A stretch of DNA of 64,000 nucleotides from G965240465 sp965249525 (GTDB taxonomy: Bacteria; SAR324; JACQKK01): positions 248,001 through 312,000 of the forward strand of contig OZ252237.1 of assembly GCA_965249525.1 (NCBI GenBank), given 5' to 3'. Each line of letters begins with the position of its first letter. Positions within the stretch are counted from its first letter, which is position 1. Below the pieces are notes generated by a model, which did no database searches, had not been told where the DNA came from, and saw only the letters and a program-made list of their open reading frames with translations. This document shows, one piece after another, positions 50,745 to 59,391 of this stretch. Both the position numbers and the translations under genes were made by a program.

Positions 50745-52103
50745 ATGGTCGTCAAACCCGCTGCTTCTGTCCAGCCTGCTACTGCCAGTTCTGCATTAGC
50801 CAATGCAGCAGCAGCCCCCGCTGTGTCCCAGCAGCAGCCCCGCCTCCAGGCATTGCAAATTCTGGAAAAAGAAAACTGCTTGCTTAAACTGCGCCTGCAG
50901 CAACAGCAAGAATTAATGGGAGAAGGATTCCGCGCCTTCCAACAAAGCGCAGAACAATTGCGCATCAAAATCAAAGGTGAAGCCCAAAGTTACCTCGCCA
51001 ATATTTTTGAGAGTCTTCCTGTGGGCGTGATAGTCACAGATCTGCAAGGATGCATCACCGCTATTAACCAAGCAGGCACTGCTATGCTGGGACACCCCGC
51101 CAAACGACTGGTAGGATCTCTTGCTGAAGAAACCTTTGATCCCCTAACACTCTCTCCCAAATCCCATCATAACAACTCCCACAAGCGCATTCTCCCCTGG
51201 AGCAAACCCAATGGCGATGTGCGCATCTTGCAAATATCCACCTCCTCTCTTTTAAGTCATGGCAAACCCCTGGGCTTTATTCTCAATTTGGAAGACATCA
51301 CCCTGCTTAAACAACTCCAAGAAGAAGCCCAACGCCAAGAACGCCTGGCTGCTATGGGGCAAGTGGCTGCCAACATCGCCCATGAAATCCGCAATCCCCT
51401 AGGAGGAATTGAGCTCTTTGCCTCACTCATTAAAAAAAACCTGCCAGCAACAGATCGAAATCAACTCCTACTGACACATATCTCCAGTGCTGTCGCCAAC
51501 ATGAACCAACTCCTTACCAATGTACTGCAATACACCAAACCCCCTAAAATCCAACCACGAAAAGTAGACCTTCACCAACTCCTCTCAGAAGTGGTTGAAT
51601 TCCACCGCTGTATGGCACAGCAAAACCAAGTAGAACTCCATACACATCTCGGTGCTTCAAAACAATTCATCCATGCCGATGCCTCACAACTCAAACAATG
51701 CGCACAAAACCTGCTGCTGAATGCCATTCAGGCAGCTGAAAATCCCGCTTGTGTCACCATTCGTTCTCACAGCAAGAAACTCACCGCTGCCAAAGATCTC
51801 CGTCTCCTGCAGGCAGACAAACCCCTTCATGTATGGGAAGTCCAATTTCTCAATAACGGAGGCACCATCCCCTCGCATACTTTGAAAAGAATCTTTGACC
51901 CCTTCTTTTCCACCAAAGCCCACGGTACAGGACTGGGTCTTGCTATCGTCCAGCAAATTGTTCGCACCCACCAAGGTCATATCAGTGCAAAAAATATTGT
52001 GGGACAAGGCGCATGTTTCACCTTAAGAATTCCTGCATGGCAAGACCAGGGAGACAGCAGTCCACAACATCATCCCATGACGCCCAACCCCGCATCTATT
52101 TAA
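50745..52103 (+). CDS. sensor histidine kinase (FleS/FlrB-like)
   Basis: 452 residues, no membrane segment, so cytoplasmic. Low-complexity Ala/Gln N-terminus with a coiled coil, a PAS domain (IFESLPVGVIVTDLQGCITA, then INQAGTAML), the phosphoacceptor helix (QVAANIAHEIRNPLGGIELF), N box (LLLNAIQAAENPA) and G2 box (FFSTKAHGTGLGLAIVQQIV). A soluble PAS-kinase paired with a sigma-54 regulator is the layout of FleS/FlrB, which controls class III flagellar genes. The FliG-like fragment at the window start fits a flagellate. Similar kinases exist for other NtrC-type pathways, so the flagellar role is inference. The coding strand is C/A rich from start to end, unlike neighbours. Confidence 0.85.
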   Translation: MVVKPAASVQPATASSALANAAAAPAVSQQQPRLQALQILEKENCLLKLRLQQQQELMGEGFRAFQQSAEQLRIKIKGEAQSYLANIFESLPVGVIVTDLQGCITAINQAGTAMLGHPAKRLVGSLAEETFDPLTLSPKSHHNNSHKRILPWSKPNGDVRILQISTSSLLSHGKPLGFILNLEDITLLKQLQEEAQRQERLAAMGQVAANIAHEIRNPLGGIELFASLIKKNLPATDRNQLLLTHISSAVANMNQLLTNVLQYTKPPKIQPRKVDLHQLLSEVVEFHRCMAQQNQVELHTHLGASKQFIHADASQLKQCAQNLLLNAIQAAENPACVTIRSHSKKLTAAKDLRLLQADKPLHVWEVQFLNNGGTIPSHTLKRIFDPFFSTKAHGTGLGLAIVQQIVRTHQGHISAKNIVGQGACFTLRIPAWQDQGDSSPQHHPMTPNPASI

Positions 52104-52160
52104 TTCACAAGCGAAGATCTTCGCTTTTTACCATCCTTCAAGGAAGAAAGGAAACACACC

Positions 52161-53609
52161 ATGCACCCCATCTTGATTGTTGATGATGAAGTAGAAATGC
52201 GCATTGCCATGTCTGAAACCCTGAAGCACTGCGGCTATCAGGTGGATTTGTCTCACAATGCGTCCGATGCTTTAAGCAAATTGAAAAAAAACCGCTATGC
52301 CATCGTGATTACCGACATGACCATGCCCAAAAAGAGTGGGTTGGAATTGTTAAAAGAAATCAAGCTGTTGCAGCCATCCATGCCTGTGTTGATGGTGACC
52401 GCTTACGGTACCATTGATTCAGCAGTAAAAGCGATGAAAGAAGGCGCATTTGATTACATTTTGAAGCCATTTAAGTTTGATGTATTTACCTTTGTGGTGG
52501 AGCGTGCGCTCTCTACGGTAAAGGATGAGGCTGTGACACCAGGCAACGGCATGGAGGGCAATGCCAAGAGGCAGCCTGAGGCGGAGGCTTCAGACGGCAG
52601 AATGGAAAAGCGCGAGTTGGTTACGGCTGATACTGCTACGCAGCAGTTGTTGGGGATGGCGGAGAATATAGCCAAGAGCAATGCCACGGTATTGATTGAG
52701 AGCGAGAGTGGTACAGGGAAGGAACTGCTGGCGCGTTTTATTCATCAGCATTCTCCTAGGGCGCAGGGGCCGTTTGTGGCGGTCAATTGTGCGGCGCTGC
52801 CGGAGTCGTTGCTGGAGAGCGAGCTGTTTGGTCACAAGAAAGGTGCTTTTACAGGAGCGGTGCAAGATCACAAAGGTCGCTTTGAACAAGCGCACAAAGG
52901 TACCATGTTGCTGGATGAGGTCAGCGAGATGGCTTTGTCGCTGCAAGCCAAGCTGCTGCGGGTTTTGCAGGAGTATGAGGTAGACCGCATAGGAGGCAGA
53001 GAACCCATAGCAGTGGATGTGAGGGTGATAGCCACCACCAATCGTGATTTGTTTGCTTGTGTGGAAGAAGGCAAATTTCGTGAGGATTTGTATTATCGTC
53101 TCAATGTGATTCCGTTGTGTTTGTCTCCTTTGCGTGAGCGCAAGGGGGATATTCCCTTACTGAGCGAGTATTTTGTGCGTCGCCATGCCCAGAAGAACGG
53201 CTGCAAGTCTGCGGGGGTTTCTGCTGAGGCTATGGAAATGTTGTGCCATTACAATTGGCGTGGCAATGTGCGTGAGATGGAAAATGTCATGGAGCGCGCT
53301 TTGCTGTTGGCTAATGGTCAGCAGATTGCTCCCGCCCATCTAATGATGACAGGCGGGCAGAAAGCGGCTTTCCAGGAGGGCTCTCAGTCGGCAGTGGATG
53401 TGCAGGTGGGTATGTCCATGCAAGAAGCCGAGTGCCGTCTGCTTGTTAGCACTTGGAAGGCATGCGCAGGCGACAGCCAAAAAACCGCCAAAATCTTGGG
53501 CATTGCCGTGAATACCTTAAACAACAAACTGCGCCAGTATCAGAGCCGAGATGATTTTCCAGCAGAATTTATGCCTGCGGTCTCTCAGTCCAAAGCCAAG
53601 GCCAGTTAG
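52161..53609 (+). CDS. sigma-54-dependent response regulator (FleR/FlrC-like)
   Basis: 482 residues. Receiver domain: ILIVDDEVEMRIAMSETLKH, phosphoacceptor Asp in AIVITDMTMPKKSGLELLKE and Lys in FDYILKPFKF. AAA+ domain: Walker A SESGTGKELLARFIHQHSPR, the sigma-54 contact loop ELFGHKKGAFTGAV, Walker B GTMLLDEVSEM, and RVIATTNRDL. C-terminal Fis-type helix-turn-helix (DSQKTAKILGIAVNTLNNKL). It is the cognate partner of the preceding kinase, 57 bp upstream, with AAGGAAA before the ATG. The intact GAFTGA loop indicates true sigma-54 activation. Targets are not in the window with certainty. Confidence 0.95.
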   Translation: MHPILIVDDEVEMRIAMSETLKHCGYQVDLSHNASDALSKLKKNRYAIVITDMTMPKKSGLELLKEIKLLQPSMPVLMVTAYGTIDSAVKAMKEGAFDYILKPFKFDVFTFVVERALSTVKDEAVTPGNGMEGNAKRQPEAEASDGRMEKRELVTADTATQQLLGMAENIAKSNATVLIESESGTGKELLARFIHQHSPRAQGPFVAVNCAALPESLLESELFGHKKGAFTGAVQDHKGRFEQAHKGTMLLDEVSEMALSLQAKLLRVLQEYEVDRIGGREPIAVDVRVIATTNRDLFACVEEGKFREDLYYRLNVIPLCLSPLRERKGDIPLLSEYFVRRHAQKNGCKSAGVSAEAMEMLCHYNWRGNVREMENVMERALLLANGQQIAPAHLMMTGGQKAAFQEGSQSAVDVQVGMSMQEAECRLLVSTWKACAGDSQKTAKILGIAVNTLNNKLRQYQSRDDFPAEFMPAVSQSKAKAS

Positions 53610-53632
53610 TTGTCTTTATCGGAAAACGCTGC

Positions 53633-55129
53633 CTAAGGCATAAACAGCACTTGCAGCCCGTTCTCAGTAGGCCAAAGCAGTTCTTCTCGCTGGTTGCCGT
53701 CTAAGTCTGCCACATGCGCCAGACGTTGATGTTCAGGTGGTTTGGCACTAGGCAGCTGGTGGGCACGAACATTCAGCTGGGGAGGTTTTCCGCCTTGAGA
53801 CAGCAGGGCTTCCATGCCCCTAGGCTGGGGGTTGAAGACATAATCGCGTATGCCATCTCCATTGAGGTCTACGCTGAGGAAGACAATCCGCCGCTTCCCC
53901 ACAGCTGAAAGGGTAACTTGACGTTCACTGGAAGACACCAAACCCTGTGGTCCCCATGCCTGCATGCCCAAGCGGGCCATAATCTTTTGGGTGGCAAGTG
54001 CCAGTGCCAAGCTGCGTTTGTTCACTTTGGTGGAAAGCGTTAGCAATGTGGCTGAAGCCGCTTGCTGTGGGCGAGTCCATATCACCACCAGCAGCGTTCC
54101 CAAAGAACCCGATCGCTGCCAGGCAGGGCTAGCGAACTGCAGCTTTCCTGCCTGCCAACTGCCCAAATATCCCAAAAAAGTATGACGCTGCTGCAATCCA
54201 TGCCCAGTTGCGCCAGCGTATACGGCATCCACCAGCTTATCTCCATTGGCGTCTGCCAATAGTTGAATACGCTGGCGGCGGGCATTGTTCTGCTGGGGGG
54301 GTAAATTCAAGCGCACGCGATAAGGTCGTACACGGGTTGTCCCCTTGGCAGCTTTTTCCACCGATGTCTGCGGGGTTGTTTTGGCTGTGATGGGCAGCTG
54401 TCCTATGCGCAGCGTGGTGGCTTTTAAGTGCAGCCACTCCACTTGGCCATCACCGTTAAGGTCTTGCAGGCGAAAATCTGCATGCGGGGATTCGGCCCAG
54501 GGCAGTATCCACAGTGGACTTAGGCTGACCTTAGGACTGCTGGCAATTTCCTCTATCATCAAGCGAAACCCTGCTGCACCCTCTGCTAAGGGTAAAGCTA
54601 GCAGTAAAGCCTGCTGCTTGCCGAGAGGCGCCAGATAACTGCCTGCAGCCTCAGGCGTGATGCCCGTAAAGGCATCGTGAGGGGCTTTATGATGGGGAAA
54701 TGGCGCATTTTGGCAGACACACACTTGTCGCCACACCAACTGCTCTCCGCGTGCCAAGGCTAGCTGCCAGCCTTTATCTCCCCACACCAGCCAAGCAGCG
54801 CTTAAACCAGGCCAAGAAAAAGGCTGTGCCAGCTTTATTCCATTTCCCGCACGCCAACTGCCTTGCAAATGCAAACCAGCCCTATCCCAACGCCAACGCT
54901 CCAGCCAGTTCACCTTTGTTTGCTTGCCTACTTGGCTGTGGGTATAAATATCCATCCTGCCGTCTTTGCCTGCCAGCAAATGTACCCCCACCACTGTTCC
55001 CTTCAGCGGGTAGGCAGCAATTTTCAACGGGGCTGCCATCGCTGGTTGCAGCAGCAAGCTCCCCCACACCACAACCACCAGCCACAGCAAACGATTACGA
55101 AAACTGGTCATACAACAATCAACACACAT
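53633..55129 (-). CDS. exported FG-GAP/VCBS-like repeat protein
   Basis: 498 residues. Start at ATG 55129 is supported by AGGAG 9 bp upstream; a signal peptide follows (LLWLVVVVWGSLLLQPAMAA). Calcium-loop motifs of integrin-like FG-GAP/VCBS repeats recur: DLNGDGQVEWL, DANGDKLVDAV, DLNGDGIRDYV and DLDGNQREELL, spaced about 70-130 residues apart. This suggests a beta-propeller in the periplasm or on the surface. It is convergent with the response regulator. Function unknown; such proteins are often involved in ligand or surface interactions. Confidence 0.72.
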   Translation of the reverse strand: MCVDCCMTSFRNRLLWLVVVVWGSLLLQPAMAAPLKIAAYPLKGTVVGVHLLAGKDGRMDIYTHSQVGKQTKVNWLERWRWDRAGLHLQGSWRAGNGIKLAQPFSWPGLSAAWLVWGDKGWQLALARGEQLVWRQVCVCQNAPFPHHKAPHDAFTGITPEAAGSYLAPLGKQQALLLALPLAEGAAGFRLMIEEIASSPKVSLSPLWILPWAESPHADFRLQDLNGDGQVEWLHLKATTLRIGQLPITAKTTPQTSVEKAAKGTTRVRPYRVRLNLPPQQNNARRQRIQLLADANGDKLVDAVYAGATGHGLQQRHTFLGYLGSWQAGKLQFASPAWQRSGSLGTLLVVIWTRPQQAASATLLTLSTKVNKRSLALALATQKIMARLGMQAWGPQGLVSSSERQVTLSAVGKRRIVFLSVDLNGDGIRDYVFNPQPRGMEALLSQGGKPPQLNVRAHQLPSAKPPEHQRLAHVADLDGNQREELLWPTENGLQVLFMP

Positions 55130-55242
55130 GTTCCATCTCTCCTATAACAAAGAAGTACTAGGGCAAGACCCGCCAGCAATATTGCAGCAAAGATATGTTT
55201 CCCAAGGCGACTGTGCCCACACCCCGCCAGCACCAAAACCTA

Positions 55243-55860
55243 TCAATGCTGCTGTCCACCACCCATAAGGGCCAGCCAGCCATGCGCTAATAAATCCCAA
55301 ATTATTTGCTCCATAGGAAAGCCAACCACGTTGGTATATGAACCATGAATCCACTCCACCATGGCTGCACCGATGCCTTGAAGAGCATAACCGCCTGCTT
55401 TGTCATGCCCCTCAGGCAATTGAGAATACCACTCCAGCCATTCCGCCGATAGTTGGCGCATGTGTACATCGGTTTTCACCACCTTGGAAACCATGCGCTT
55501 AGAGGTAGTTTCCAGCAGACAATAAGCTGAAAAGACCTGGTGTGTCTTGCCAGAAAGGTTGCTGAGCATTTTTTTGCATGTATCAGGGTTGCCAGGCTTT
55601 CCCAGTGGTTGTTGATTGAGGGAAACCAGGGTATCTCCGGCAAGGATGAGACCCTTATTGTTCATATAGTTTTGGGACGCTTGGGCTGCGGCAGCTTTGG
55701 CATGGGCTAGTCGGAGTACTCCTTGTGCGGGGGATTCCTCAGTCCGCAGGGTTTCATCTATCTTGGGGGTAATAATGTGATAGCTCAGTCCCCAGGCATC
55801 CAGCAATGCCTGTCTGCGTGGAGAAGCAGATGCCAAGTAAAAAACCCGCATCTGACGCAT
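55243..55860 (-). CDS. maf: Maf-like nucleoside triphosphate pyrophosphatase
   Basis: 205 residues from ATG 55860, with GGAG 6 bp upstream and one base after the mrdA stop. Family motifs: FYLASASPRRQALLDAW at the start, PKIDETLRTEESPAQGVLRL, AGDTLVSLNQQPLGKPGNPD and DKAGGYALQGIGAAMVEWIH. Maf proteins hydrolyse non-canonical nucleotides and slow septum formation when overexpressed. Its position at the end of the mre operon is common in proteobacteria. Confidence 0.95.
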   Translation of the reverse strand: MRQMRVFYLASASPRRQALLDAWGLSYHIITPKIDETLRTEESPAQGVLRLAHAKAAAAQASQNYMNNKGLILAGDTLVSLNQQPLGKPGNPDTCKKMLSNLSGKTHQVFSAYCLLETTSKRMVSKVVKTDVHMRQLSAEWLEWYSQLPEGHDKAGGYALQGIGAAMVEWIHGSYTNVVGFPMEQIIWDLLAHGWLALMGGGQQH

Positions 55861-55861
55861 G

Positions 55862-57721
55862 CTATTCTCCATCTCTGCTGATGAAAGTTTTTTCTATTTG
55901 GCTAGCGAAACTTTTCTCTTGGGGAGGGGCGGTGGTGTTCAACGGCTTAATATGCTGATGATAATAAAGCAACATTTTACTCGCCATTGGAGCTGCCACT
56001 TTGCCTCCTTCGTTGCCATGTTCCACCACCACCACCACCGATAGCTGGGCTGCTTCTGCTGGAGCATAGCCTAGAAAAATAGAGTGCGGCAGTATCAGGT
56101 TTCTTTTTCTTGATTTTTGCCCGACAACTTGGGCTGTGCCGGTTTTACCTGCTATCTGAAATAAAGGGGTACGGGCGCGTCTGGCAGTACCGGAGCCATT
56201 GACCGCATCCAGCATCCCTTGCCTAATGAGTTCCAGATGCTCCTGCTTAACGAAATCAGCTTGTCGCAATTCAGGCTTAACAGTGCTGTATTGCAGCGTA
56301 GGGGGTGTAACGTTGCCCTTACTAGCAAAAAATTGTATGTATCGCAGCAATTGTATGGGGGTAACATTCAAGTAACCTTGGCCAATGGAAAAATTTAAGT
56401 CATCACCATAAAACCAAGGTTGCCCCAGAGCATTCTCTTTCCACTGGGGATTGGGCACCAGCCCCTTTTTTTCGTTGAGCAATTCCAGGCCGCTGGTTTG
56501 TCCAAAGCCCAGCAGGGTGGAGTAATGCGCAATACGGGCGCCTTTCAGTTGCGTGCCCAGATTATAGAAAAAAACATTGCAAGAACGCTCAATAGCTTGG
56601 CGCAGGTTGACTGTTCCATGACCGCTTCTCAGCCAGCAATATCGCCTTTCTTTACCAATGTTGTAGTAACCAGGACAATGAAAAGTGCTGTTGGCTTGGA
56701 TAATACCTTCTTCCAGTCCTGCCAAGGCCAGCACCAACTTAAAAGTAGAACCAGGCGGATACAGTCCCTGAATGGTACGATTAATGAGAGCCGCTTGTTT
56801 GTTTTCAGTCATTTTTTCCCATTCTGTTTTGTCAATGCCTTGTACAAAACGATTGGGGTCGTAGTCTGGTCCGCTGACCATGGCCAGAATTTCTCCTGTG
56901 TTCACATGCGACACCAATATGGCACCCTGTTGCTTCCCCAATAGACTGCGGGCAAAAGATTGAAGCCCGGTGTGAATGGAGGTGCTAATTTGCAGACCTG
57001 CTTCGGCCTTCACCGGTTTATCCAGTACACGCAATTCACGGCCGCGATGGTCTACCTCCACCTGACGACCGCCATCTTTCCCTAGTAGGATGCTGTTATA
57101 TGCTGCTTCCAGCCCCGTTTGACCAACCACCCGTCCCGAGTAATGTTGATTCCTTTCCAACTCTGCCCTCTGATTGTCTGTAGTTGCCCCCACATAGCCC
57201 ACCACATGGGCGTGTGTATTGGTGGTGGGATAAAAACGTTTTAGTTCTACTTCTACTGAAATCCCTGGGATGTCGCTGTGGTGACTTTCAATAATGTCGG
57301 CAGTGGTACGGGGAATGTTTTCCAGCAGGCGCAACGCACGAAAAGCCGGCGTACTCTTTTGCGCCTGCATTTGTTGCCTAAGTTGGTATAGAGGAATGCC
57401 TGTTAACTGCGACAACTTGACCAAAGTTCTCTGTAGGTTTTGCGAGTCCTCTCTTATGAAATTCACATGAAAAACAGGTCGGTTGTAAGCCAGAATTTTC
57501 CCGGTACGGTCATAAATAAAACCACGCGGTCCTTCTTGGGGTATGACCCGAATGCGATTCCCCTGTGCCAAGCGGTCATAATAACCATGGAACACCACCT
57601 GCATGAAAAACAGTCGGCCCAGCCAAATAAAAGCCACAAAGAATACGATGCCCACCAATATGCTGATGCGGATGCGAAACTCACGCAAATCATCGCCTGA
57701 TTCAAAGTGGCTGAACTTCAT
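55862..57721 (-). CDS. mrdA: penicillin-binding protein 2 (elongasome transpeptidase)
   Basis: 619 residues. One N-terminal membrane helix (ISILVGIVFFVAFIWLGRLF), a dimerisation domain (RIRVIPQEGPRGFIYDRTGK), and the transpeptidase domain with the three catalytic motifs SxxK (PPGSTFKLVLALAGL), SxN (AIERSCNVFFYNLG) and KTG (QIAGKTGTAQVVGQ). It cross-links peptidoglycan in the lateral wall as the partner of RodA (not in the window). It follows mreD after 190 bp that hold tandem repeats, and precedes maf. Confidence 0.97.
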   Translation of the reverse strand: MKFSHFESGDDLREFRIRISILVGIVFFVAFIWLGRLFFMQVVFHGYYDRLAQGNRIRVIPQEGPRGFIYDRTGKILAYNRPVFHVNFIREDSQNLQRTLVKLSQLTGIPLYQLRQQMQAQKSTPAFRALRLLENIPRTTADIIESHHSDIPGISVEVELKRFYPTTNTHAHVVGYVGATTDNQRAELERNQHYSGRVVGQTGLEAAYNSILLGKDGGRQVEVDHRGRELRVLDKPVKAEAGLQISTSIHTGLQSFARSLLGKQQGAILVSHVNTGEILAMVSGPDYDPNRFVQGIDKTEWEKMTENKQAALINRTIQGLYPPGSTFKLVLALAGLEEGIIQANSTFHCPGYYNIGKERRYCWLRSGHGTVNLRQAIERSCNVFFYNLGTQLKGARIAHYSTLLGFGQTSGLELLNEKKGLVPNPQWKENALGQPWFYGDDLNFSIGQGYLNVTPIQLLRYIQFFASKGNVTPPTLQYSTVKPELRQADFVKQEHLELIRQGMLDAVNGSGTARRARTPLFQIAGKTGTAQVVGQKSRKRNLILPHSIFLGYAPAEAAQLSVVVVVEHGNEGGKVAAPMASKMLLYYHQHIKPLNTTAPPQEKSFASQIEKTFISRDGE

Positions 57722-57859
57722 AGACGGTTGTTTCTAGTAATGGGCATGGGCAAGAAAGCTATCTTCCTCCTATCTTACCAGCCTACCACAGCTTTTTGAC
57801 AGCAGCTTTTACAAGGCAGTGGCAGGTCAGCACGCTGCCAGATATTATTAATGCAAAAA

Positions 57860-57920
57860 CCTATTAATACAAGCTCCTATTAATACAAGCTCCTATTAAT
57901 ACAAGCTCCTATTAATGTAA
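57860..57920. repeat. 16-bp tandem repeat between mreD and mrdA
   Basis: CCTATTAATACAAGCT is repeated three times in tandem (57860-57875, 57876-57891, 57892-57907), with a partial fourth copy (CCTATTAATGTAA) that runs into the mreD stop codon. The array sits in the 190-bp mreD–mrdA gap and is a likely site of slippage. Confidence 0.9.
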
Positions 57921-58397
57921 TTGCAATCTGCGTAACAAGCCTCTCAGCAGTTTGTTGATCAATACAGCCAGCAAGGCTATGTAAACAGCCACTTGCATTC
58001 CTGTCAGCAGCCAACTGGTTAAGGCTGGTCGATATGGTGAGAACTGTAATAAAATCCAAGACAGCAGGTTCTCCAGCATGGCAAAGATCCATATCGTCAA
58101 CATCAAGGTGTATCCTTGATAGGAAAACAGATTGGCAGCCAGCATACGCACTGCCAGGGAGGTCAGAGTGAAACTCAGTCCATACACCCCTAACATGCCA
58201 TGGGAGAGGGCATCTTGTGCCAGTCCCATGATGGCAGCATAGAGAAAATTCCAGGGACTAACCCCACTAAAGCTAAGCAGCAAGCTGGTAAGCAAGGGAA
58301 AATTGGGTTTGAAACCGCCCCAAGATATCCATTGTGCCAGGGTAAGTTGTAGCCAGAAGGAGATCAAGCCGATAAAGAGATATGCTAATGGTTTCAT
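57912..58397 (-). CDS. mreD: rod shape-determining protein MreD
   Basis: 161 residues with five to six membrane helices (FIGLISFWLQLTLAQWIS, LLLSFSGVSPWNFLYAAIMG, LTSLAVRMLAANLF, LMLTIWIFAMLENLLSWILL). The conserved MreD block GLAQDALSHGMLGVYGLSFT is present. It is the inner-membrane partner of MreC in the elongasome. It lies between mreC and mrdA, the standard order. The stop codon lies inside the last partial copy of the tandem repeat. Confidence 0.93.
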   Translation of the reverse strand: MKPLAYLFIGLISFWLQLTLAQWISWGGFKPNFPLLTSLLLSFSGVSPWNFLYAAIMGLAQDALSHGMLGVYGLSFTLTSLAVRMLAANLFSYQGYTLMLTIWIFAMLENLLSWILLQFSPYRPALTSWLLTGMQVAVYIALLAVLINKLLRGLLRRLQLH

Positions 58398-58462
58398 AGC
58401 TGAGAGTTAAAGGCAGGTTTTCAAATGGGGGTATGGGCGGCAGCCGATGGGATAGCAGCCTG

Positions 58463-59341
58463 TTAGCGAAGCGGGGGATTTTTGCGAACGGGACGCAGCA
58501 ATACAAACACTCCTTGCAGTGAATTAAAATTCACATGTGGGGTGATTTCTGCGTACTGGAAAGCATCATGTTTGGGTTTGACCACGCGTTTTAGCACACC
58601 AACTGCGATTCCTCTGGGGAAGATCCCAGCCAAGCCGTTGGTGATAACACGGTCTCCTTGGCGTATATCAGCTAGGGAAGGGATGCGGTCTGCGCGAATG
58701 CTCTCACGGTGGTGTCCCACCACTAAAGTTCGTTCTATATAGGCACTGCTGTTGGGCTGCGAGGAGGAAGGGGTGCGGGTAATTTGAATGGTGGCAGGAA
58801 AGCGATGTCGTGAGTCAGTAAGCAATTGAACCACTGAACGATTGGCGGAAGTGGAGAAGATTCGTCCTACCAAGCCTTCCATGACTATCACCGGATGGTT
58901 GCGGCGGATGCCCGCCCGACTGCCTTTGTTGATAATCAACACCTGATGAAAGCCGTCGGCAGATTTGCCCACTACTTCAGCAAATACTTTTCTGAAAGAG
59001 AGGGCTTTGGAGAATCGCAGTTGTTTTTTGAGTAAATTGAAGCGATTGGCATCATCTATGTAACGGTTGAGTTCTGATTCCAAGTGGGCTACTTGTTGCT
59101 GCAGGCGGATGTTTTCTTTTTGTACTCCCACCAGCAGCAGGTACTGCTTGCTCCAATAGGAGGCTTTTATTTGTAATTTGTTGGCACTGTTTTGAAAGGG
59201 GGCTGCGGCGGCATGAAATATTTGATCTATCTGCCGCAGCCGCGCTGGATTGCTCCAACGCAGAGAACTAATCAGAATCAGCACCAGCAGGATTGCGCTG
59301 ATACTCAGCAAGAAGGCATAACGCTTGAAGAATTCAATCAT
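58463..59341 (-). CDS. mreC: rod shape-determining protein MreC
   Basis: 292 residues. N-terminal membrane anchor (AFLLSISAILLVLILISSLR), a coiled coil (KENIRLQQQVAHLESELNRY) and the two beta-barrel domain (VVGKSADGFHQVLIINKGSR, AGIRRNHPVIVMEGLVGRIF, VQLLTDSRHRFPATIQIT, IRQGDRVITNGLAGIFPRGI). It links the cytoplasmic MreB filament with PBP2 in the periplasm. The C-terminus is basic. No residues stand out as lost, in contrast to the gene upstream. Confidence 0.96.
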   Translation of the reverse strand: MIEFFKRYAFLLSISAILLVLILISSLRWSNPARLRQIDQIFHAAAAPFQNSANKLQIKASYWSKQYLLLVGVQKENIRLQQQVAHLESELNRYIDDANRFNLLKKQLRFSKALSFRKVFAEVVGKSADGFHQVLIINKGSRAGIRRNHPVIVMEGLVGRIFSTSANRSVVQLLTDSRHRFPATIQITRTPSSSQPNSSAYIERTLVVGHHRESIRADRIPSLADIRQGDRVITNGLAGIFPRGIAVGVLKRVVKPKHDAFQYAEITPHVNFNSLQGVFVLLRPVRKNPPLR

Positions 59342-59391
59342 AGTGGCATACAGAGAGAAGGGTGGTTGTCACTTTGCGTTTCTAGCTTGCT

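Noticed and set aside
57860..57920. CRISPR-like array between mreD and mrdA
   Set aside because: The 16-bp units are contiguous, without spacers.
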